Assembly (NCBI GenBank): GCA_025526995.1
Contig: JAHLKG010000027.1
Coordinates: 124,001-188,000, forward strand
Origin: Powellomyces hirtus
Taxonomy: Eukaryota > Chytridiomycota > Chytridiomycetes > Spizellomycetales > Powellomycetaceae
Reading direction: 5' to 3'
Length of the DNA: 64,000 nucleotides
In this document: piece after piece, positions 57,741 through 64,000 of the stretch
Position numbering within the stretch: the stretch's first letter is position 1
Layout: each line of letters begins with the position of its first letter
The notes under the pieces: generated by a model
Seen by the model: only the letters and a program-made list of their open reading frames with translations
The model's database searches: none
Told to the model about the DNA's origin: nothing
Translations under genes and position numbers: made by a program

Positions 57741-60460
57741 CTACTTGACCTTCTTGACCTTCTTCCGACGGGGTTTCGTTCTAACATTCGGCGCTTCCTT
57801 GTGGGCCACGAAGTCATTTGATCGCCAGTCAGTCACGACCTGTTCCCATGGATCTTGGCTGATTAGATGCTGGGAATCGAGTTTGAGATTGTTGTCTATT
57901 GTGTTCATGTGAGCTTTGAATATCAACAACAACCGCCGTTTTGCCATTGTTCTCACCGCCGATATCCAACAATCTTTGATACGAGAATCGCGCACAATCA
58001 CCGTAGGACGTCGCTGCGTGGACGACCACCCGAAGAAGTCGGAGTGATTTGGTGGTTGACAGCTCCGCCAAATATGCGTCTAGTAAGCTGGGGGTCAGCC
58101 TTATTGTAATCGCGCTGTCCTGTTGCGAATGCTTGTCGGAACACTGAACACACCATCGGAGACAAAAGGCTTCAGAGCTTGCAACACCTGTTCGATGAGT
58201 GTCACGTTGTAGGATGACAGAGCGGCAATCAGTCGTGCTAGCAATCTGCACCCGGCCATGATTGGACGGTGTCTACAGCAATTACTATGTCAAAGGCTGG
58301 ATGTGCACTACTCTCTTCAAATGCTTCCGCTTACGTTGGAAACGCAGCCAAGTTGGCGAGACAACCGGCAGCCTGAACAGCAATGTGATCTTTACAGAAG
58401 TTAGAAAATCTGTTGATGTTGACAACGCTTTTGACCATCGTACCATCATCATCCATTAATGTGATAAGGGCCCTCGTGAGTAGTTGTACAGGATTCGGCG
58501 CAAACTCTGGGAACGATGAACGGAGGTTGAGGACGGCTTCATCGCTTCACGATGTCGTGAAACGTACCTCTCCATGTCGTGATCTTTCGAACAATTCCCA
58601 CCGCCTCGGCTCGCAGATGAAACTCTCGGGCATGAAGCAGTGTGATGAGTCTCGAGATCGTCTCCTCCGACACACTGGATCCAACATTAAATTCTATTTG
58701 AATCTCGATGAGTGTTCCGTTAGCAAATCCTTGCCAGTGGCTAGCATCAACGCACCAATGAGCGGTGGTGGGCGATCATATGCGCTCAACTCTTCATTGC
58801 TTGCAGTGGTAAAGTCAACAGCGGCAGTGCCAGCAGCTTGTTTTCCATCGGAACCCGCAGATCGTGTCTTGTCAACTGCACCAAATTAACGCATGCCATT
58901 TGAACGTGCTGATGGCGTGTACTGCTATTCTCACCCTTCTCCCGCAGAGTATTGAGCGCCCGATCAACCTCAGCGCTCATGAGCTTGCCAAACATTTCTT
59001 CATCTCCGGTCCGTGTCCCTGCTTCCAGCTTGAGCTCATCCAGGCAGTCCAGAAGACGCTCCCTCAGATTCGCCGGGAGAGGTATAGATGACAATGTGGC
59101 GACCCTGCGGACCGCTTTGATCAAGGGGATATGTACGTCGTCTTTAAATCTTTTGCGTGTTTGGAGTAGTTTTCCGAGGACCTGCATCCCGCCACGCTCG
59201 ACAAAGATATCCACATAGTCCTCTGATAGAATGACATTATGAGTATGAACAACGGTTGGCAGGCATATCGTACCTACAAACCTGACAATGTGAACCCCGA
59301 GAGTAGATCAAGCAGCACTCTCAGCATTGCCCCACTGGGCCTATGTTCCAGCAAGCGAACCAAGACATCGATTCCGTTACTGGTGGCGAATAGTTTGCGT
59401 CTGGCGTCTGGAACACCGCAGAAGCTTTGAGCTCCTCTGATTCGAATGATCGAAGGGTTCAAGTTAGTGTTTAGACTTACCACCATGAAGACAGGATTGG
59501 CATGCCTCCAGAAGTCCTCTTTTCAGCCCATCACTAGATCGCTTCCCGGCCAAAGTGGGGTCGACCAGCCGGAGGAGGGGAAAGAATCCATGGCGTTCCA
59601 GAAACAGGCGCGCAAACCAGTCTTGTATTGAATCAGATTGTCAGCGACTTCTCCAATTCACAGTCTGCCACATTCCTGGCTTACCGTCATTCATGCGTTT
59701 CTTGAAATATGGAACGATCGCCAGCAGTTCAGATTCCTTGTAGACAGAGAGCCACTTGGCGAAGCTATCGACCAGCTGGTCTCTATGCTGCCCATTGAGA
59801 TCTGCAGAACCGTGTCAAACAATGTGGAAGAATGCTGTGCTTACAGCAACAGTGGCCAAGCTACCTGAAGTGTCCAAGGACTCTAGCATCTGCAGGATAT
59901 CAACACATCGCGCCGCTTCCCGCGGTTGGGCTCCCCATCTTGCCAGGTACGAAATCAAGGCATCGACCCCACCAAGACGCTCCAACGTCTGATGTGACGA
60001 CGCTGATCAGTAGCACAAAAAACCGCTAATGAGCTTACTTGAAGGCCAAAGTCTGGAATGAGAGAGATTCAAATTACCATCTTTGTTTGCTTGCTCTTGC
60101 ACTACAGTATACGCTTGCTTTGCGCTTTCATAGTGTGTTGACAGTCCCACCAAATTGAGCAAGGCGTCAACTGTATCGTGCGCTAACTGCCGAATGGGTG
60201 AGCACCACCACAAAGAAAACCAGGCTATCTAGTCATTTGTGGGCTACACACATTTCCAATCAAATCGTCGGTGTTTTCCGATGGCACATCATTGACGTCT
60301 TTGACAAACAATCTGCAAAAAATCGACGTTGGTTTGGCTTTCCGCCGGCTTAAGAGCTCAATCAGCGGTGGGCGGCCGATATCTGATGACGGAGATATTA
60401 AGGATCATAAGATAAATGTTACAAAAAAGCTCGTTGTCATTCCTGAGTACCGGTCCATTT
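57741..60460 (-). CDS. Armadillo/HEAT-like helical repeat protein of unknown function
   Basis: Intron-rich gene with start uncertain (near 60460). Exon pieces in order include PPLIELLSRRKAKPTSIF, RLFVKDVNDVPSENTDDLIG, LAHDTVDALLNLVGLSTHYE, then FATSNGIDVLVRLLEHRP with LRVLLDLLSGF, DIFVERGGMQVLGKLLQTRK with DDVHIPLIKAVRRVATLS and, near the end, ISQDPWEQVVTDWRSNDFVA. The tail is strongly basic (NVRTKPRRKKVKKVK). The repeated pattern of hydrophobic helices around G..VL..LL suits armadillo repeats, which form binding surfaces for other proteins. I do not recognise the family. Only part of the exon structure was resolved, so the limits are approximate. Confidence 0.55.
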
Positions 60461-60708
60461 CTGTGTCAATGGATGTATGTAGCCCATTTTGAGAGTCTCA
60501 ATTGCTCGTGAGTAACGGATTGTTCTCAATGTTGAACGCGCGACTAATGCACGCGACGCGTTAACGTACAGGATTTCCTCCTGCGCGCACAAACGTAACG
60601 AGGATTGTAACATCCATCCATTCGTTCACATCGATATGCATAACAATGAGGCCATTGATGTCACAATTACGTAGATAGCCATTTGGTTAACTATTTTGTT
60701 AACTATAA

Positions 60709-62109
60709 TCATGAGTTGTAATCTCCATCAGGAGGGCCGGGGATACAAGAACAACACCGTCCAACACGAGGACGTCCACAAATCATCCCAAAATGATCAA
60801 AACATGTTTGAATCTTAGCACCCACAGAAGGACATTTCCGCTGATGATAATACTGCCGCGAAAGGGTTCTATCGTCCGTCACCAGAGAGGCAAAACCAGG
60901 CTGTATGATTTCTCTGGGGTTATCATCAAGAGTCGACAGACTCTTTATCTAAAAACTCTCGCCATGACTACCCTCCCCGCAATGACGAATTTTAGCGTGC
61001 AAACTCGGGCACACGTAACATCAAAGAGATCTTACCTTTATGTCTGCAGCATCTCCAATGCCACCTATCTTATCGCGATACTCTATGGCGCACTCCAACC
61101 CCTCCTTGCCCGTCCTGACTTGAAATCCAACTGAGCTTCTGCGCCGTCGTGATGGTGTTCTCGCAATCTCTTCCTGTTTTTGCCTTCTTCTCTCAATCGC
61201 GGCTGCGATGGCGTCCTGCATTTCCTCGCTTTCCTCCTCATGTCGCATTATCAGCTCTTGGAAGGACACATTATGTGACCGAGCCTGGACATCAGCGGCT
61301 AATTGCCGGGTCTCTCGAAGATTATCAAGCAGAGTGGGAATTGTTACCGGAAGTGGTTGGGCTAATAGATCCGTCAGTCAGCATTCGATTGCATTGCCTC
61401 AAAGTTTCGTCTCCGAACATACCGGGGAGCGCGTTGCTCAATGTTGCCAAGCTTTCTAGATCTGTCTTCATTCGTACCAGAGACTTCAGTCTTTCACTTG
61501 CCGACGCCTGCTCTTCTTTGAGTTTCTGCCGTAGACATTTTGCCTGGATATCCAACATGAGCCAAACGTCTCGTGGTTTCTTCACTAAATGCTTACCGAT
61601 GCTATTGATTTTCTCAGTTCTTCTATCTCAATGTCGGCATTGGCCTCGTCTGCAGCGGTTACAGAGAAGTCCAGCTCCTCGTGGTGTGGCAACTTTATTG
61701 GGAGATTTGTCGGTACCACAAAAATGGATTGCAGAACAAGCAGCTCGAATTTGTCAAAGTGCTTGTCGATGTTGTTCTCGAACAGAGTTTCAGTCGCTGC
61801 CAGACCCTTTTCCGCCTCCTCTTCATCCAACCCATATTCTTGTAACCATTGCTCGAATGACGAGATCCCTTTGTAGGCCAAATCGTTCATGGCGTTTATT
61901 ACATCGTCGACGTAAGAGACTGGTGCCCAGCCCATTTGCTCCGTGATAAGTTCGAGTGAGGCATTGCGAGAGGTTTGCGAGGTCGGTAGTGCTGGTGGTG
62001 GTGGCAGTGGGTGTGGGGAAAGGTCTGTTGGTGGCGGGACGCGAAGAACCGGCGGTTTGACCATTGATCGCCGGCGCGCGGACATTGGGGGATTCGTGTG
62101 CGAGAGCAT
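60709..62109 (-). CDS. MIS12: Kinetochore protein Mis12/Mtw1
   Basis: Four exons (62109-61597, 61543-61423, 61361-61036, 60948-60709) join in frame to 399 aa. After a Pro/Arg-rich lead, the Mis12 core reads LITEQMGWAPVSYVDDVINA, then a Glu-rich helix, LAATETLFENNIDKHFDKFE and LLVLQSIFVVPTNLPIKLPH. Long coiled coils follow (KLKEEQASASERLKSLVRMK, SFQELIMRHEEESEEMQDAI), ending with a basic stretch RTPSRRRRSSVGF. Mis12 forms the MIND complex with Dsn1, Nnf1 and Nsl1, linking CENP-C to the Ndc80 microtubule receptor. The last exon (Cys-rich end) is less sure and lengthens the protein beyond the usual ~300 aa. The CENP-C gene lies about 1 kb away, beyond an acylphosphatase gene. Confidence 0.85.
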
Positions 62110-62334
62110 GGTCTCGGTTCCTCTGTGCGAATATCTCTCTTTTGTTTGAGCCGGCGTTAGGTTTTGTGTCCGGCGACGAGGAAAACCTTGCCCGATATAC
62201 TGTACAGTATCTGTCGTTCTTCTCGTTGACCTCCACCCGGAGCGTCGCGTCAAAAGTGTCCGAACTTGACAGTACCAAAATCGCGCCGCGCCCCGTCAAT
62301 CATTATCCCTTGTTTATCTATCCCCTCTTACGAA

Positions 62335-62925
62335 ATGGCCAATAAGGCCGATTTGATCAGCCTCACTTTTGAAGTATTTGGCAAAGTCCAAGGTAATCAG
62401 CCTCAGCACCTCATGAGTCTTAAACTCCGTATTTCGATTGCTGATGCGGTTGAGCGACGCCGCGTAGGTGTTTTCTTCAGAAAACATGTAGTCGATTCAG
62501 CTGTATCCGCTGGCGTCGTCGGCTGGGTGCGAAATAGCCATAGTGGGACCGTTCAAGGACTTGGTCAAGGAGAGCGCAGTACGTGATCCATGTCGTTTAG
62601 GCGTGCATGTCCACAGGAGTGGGCTTATCTATTTCCTTTCGGTTTAGGTGCCATTGAGAAGTTGTGAGTTGATATTGAAAGCAGGAGAACCGTCTTGACC
62701 CTCGATTATTGAACTGATGTATAATCTGATTGTCCCCCTGCAGCAAAGTAAGCTTGCAGGTAAGATAAATTGCTGTTCCTACAGGGTATAGTCGGACATC
62801 CACATCAATATATGTTCCTCCAGCAAGGATCGCCAAGCTCTAGAGTTGACCGTGTTGAATCGTCGGAAAAGTCTATCGACCATCTGGAATACTCTCATTT
62901 CATCAAAATCAAAGGAAAACACTGA
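62335..62925 (+). CDS. Acylphosphatase
   Basis: Five exons (62335-62392, 62468-62578, 62648-62663, 62744-62759, 62785-62925) join in frame to 113 aa. It starts MANKADLISLTFEVFGKVQ and continues GVFFRKHVVDSAVSAGVVGW; FGKVQGVFFR is the active-site loop with the phosphate-binding Arg, and GWVRNSHSGTVQG contains the catalytic Asn. The end reads LQQGSPSSRVDRVE and YSHFIKIKG. The enzyme hydrolyses acyl phosphates such as 1,3-bisphosphoglycerate. Two micro-exons of 16 nt precede the last exon; one of them adds about eight residues not usual in the family, so that join should be treated with care. The gene lies between two kinetochore genes and is convergent with CENP-C. Confidence 0.88.
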
Positions 62926-63046
62926 AATTGAGGCCGTCGTATTATATACAGTATTGCGATACATCTTCCAAAACTGATTAGCCAGGTTCATAACCTGGCG
63001 GCGGGGTTCCTACTGTGATTTCGACATGTATGCTGTGGCATCGGAC

Positions 63047-64000
63047 TTAATCCGTCTCTGCTCCAGCTTTTTGTACGATCTCTTTGCCGTGGCAAAAGAA
63101 TAACCTCGCCTCTCGATTTCCGTGGTTGGCAATTCGGTATTGGTTACCTGTCACAAGTCGATCGACAATGAGATGCCCATGTTCTCATCAACTTCAACAG
63201 AATTCCAACACATACCTCTGGGAATAAAAAATTGTGATCCTGTTTTGACAACAAAGATTGTTTTGTGGACCTGAACTTCGACCTCGCCAGACATGACGTA
63301 GAAAACCTGCACGAAAACCTTGGTCAGATCCAGCAGAAACATGTTATTGCCCTTTACATAATTACCATTGCAGACATTTGCGAATTTTTGTTCGGTTTCT
63401 CGGAGCCCTTGGGCATGACCAGGACGCCAGATGCAATGAAGTTTCCTTCACTGAAAACCTTTTGAAACTTGTAGCCGGATCCAGTACTGCGTGGGTTCCA
63501 CATCTCCGGCGTCAAAACAATGTCTGGTGGATCAATTAGCCATCATCCACAATTCACATTTTGCGTATGTCTCCCTACTTACGTTGATCTTCTTCTTTAC
63601 CAGTAGACACGTTGATGACAGGCACATCAGGTTGGACCAGCGGGGTCGCCTCTCTCTTAACGCGGGCAGCCCTTGCTCTGGCCTTTTTGCGGTCCACCTC
63701 CTCTTCATCCGAGTCCACTCGGATGACTTCCTGTACAACGGGCACAGGGCAGTAGCCTGGACGGACCGTATCAGCCAAGACTCTCTTTTCGCAAAAATAC
63801 TCTCTGACTGTACACACCAGATTCCCGTCGTTTCAGAACAACTCGCTCGCCAGCCCAGAATTTGAGCGGCGATATTTTCATGCGCCTGCTTCGACGACAG
63901 CCATTCTCGTCCTCTTTGTCTCCGTCCTCTGCCATGAACGTTTCCGCCTCTTTCACTGAGCGCTTCCCACGGGCTACAAAAGGAAGATATCAGTCTTACA
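63047..64000 (-). CDS. MIF2: CENP-C/Mif2 centromere protein, C-terminal part (gene runs off the right edge)
   Basis: Only the C-terminal exons are inside the window; the stop is at 63047-63049. Reading toward the end, the CENP-C motif is GCRRSRRMKISPLKFWAGER, followed by an acidic/Arg-rich linker (VIRVDSDEEEVDRKKARARA). Then TPEMWNPRSTGSGYKFQKVF, GNFIASGVLVMPKGSEKPNK and VFYVMSGEVEVQVHKTIFVV lead to TGSQFFIPRG and GNQYRIANHGNREARLFFCH, the C-terminal cupin that dimerises the protein. CENP-C binds the acidic patch and CENP-A tail of centromeric nucleosomes and recruits the Mis12 complex. Arg and Trp of the RRSRR..PLxFW core are kept, so nucleosome binding is expected. Confidence 0.92.

Noticed and set aside
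61149..61946. 265-codon plus-strand frame
   Set aside because: Lies opposite the Mis12 exons, which carry clear conserved motifs and spliced junctions.

Overview
The window looks like nuclear DNA of a zoosporic (flagellated) fungus, probably a chytrid-type lineage. Genes are dense (about 30 in 64 kb), lie on both strands, and are split by many short introns (mostly 50-80 nt) with GT..AG ends, so most are only readable after joining exons by hand. Fungal traits include a stand-alone guanylyltransferase capping enzyme, a UPF0658-type Golgi membrane protein and fungal-style Tim23, Lag1 and metaxin. Two genes, CDK20/CCRK and the outer-arm dynein light chain LC1 (DNAL1), are hallmarks of ciliated cells and are absent from non-flagellated yeasts and moulds; they are the main reason for the chytrid call. 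The species is not identified.

Layout, left to right. 1-1.3 kb: 3' part of an Asx-homology (ASXH/DEUBAD) chromatin protein. 2.2-6.4 kb: a 1398-aa repeat-built coiled-coil protein. 6.7-8.7 kb: a YANK/STK32-type AGC kinase. 9.5-12.3 kb: a small conserved protein divergent from the chaperonin subunit CCT4. 12.6-13.8 kb: a metaxin. 15-17.7 kb: PP2A B56 regulatory subunit. 18.3-21.9 kb: a UPF0658 membrane protein and a Lag1-type ceramide synthase. 22.4-26.1 kb: ribosomal protein eL33 and an aldehyde dehydrogenase. 26.3-28.9 kb: CDK20 and an HP1-like chromo/chromoshadow protein, convergent. 29-31.2 kb: an FAD monooxygenase. 31.6-38.4 kb: VPS15. 38.6-41.2 kb: DNAL1 divergent from a macrodomain protein. 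41.5-43.1 kb: a mitochondrial protein of unknown function divergent from mitoribosomal uL23m. 43.3-46.6 kb: an acidic nuclear protein with a possible Net1/Dnt1-like N-terminus, divergent from prefoldin 6. 47-50.4 kb: a degenerate Rho-like GTPase and the mRNA capping enzyme. 50.6-53.1 kb: a LIM-like zinc protein and TIM23. 53.5-57.5 kb: an SMG6/EST1-type PIN nuclease. 57.7-60.5 kb: an armadillo-like protein. 60.7-64 kb: kinetochore proteins Mis12 and CENP-C flanking an acylphosphatase.

Most genes are housekeeping and unrelated to each other; there is no operon logic. Looser themes are chromatin and kinetochore (ASXH, HP1, Mis12, CENP-C), mitochondrial import and translation (metaxin, Tim23, uL23m), RNA handling (capping enzyme, SMG6-like) and signalling (YANK, B56, CDK20, VPS15, Rho-like). 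Several pairs share short divergent promoters.

No bacterial-type system, CRISPR array, transposon or rRNA gene is visible. The most unusual items are the Rho-like GTPase that has lost the residues matching Ras Gly12, Gly13 and Gln61, the Mis12/CENP-C neighbourhood, the tandem-repeat coiled coil, the macrodomain protein with a possible mitochondrial leader, and the uncharacterised mitochondrial protein at 41.5-42.3 kb. Exon joins were made by eye; where stated, joined lengths were checked to be divisible by three.
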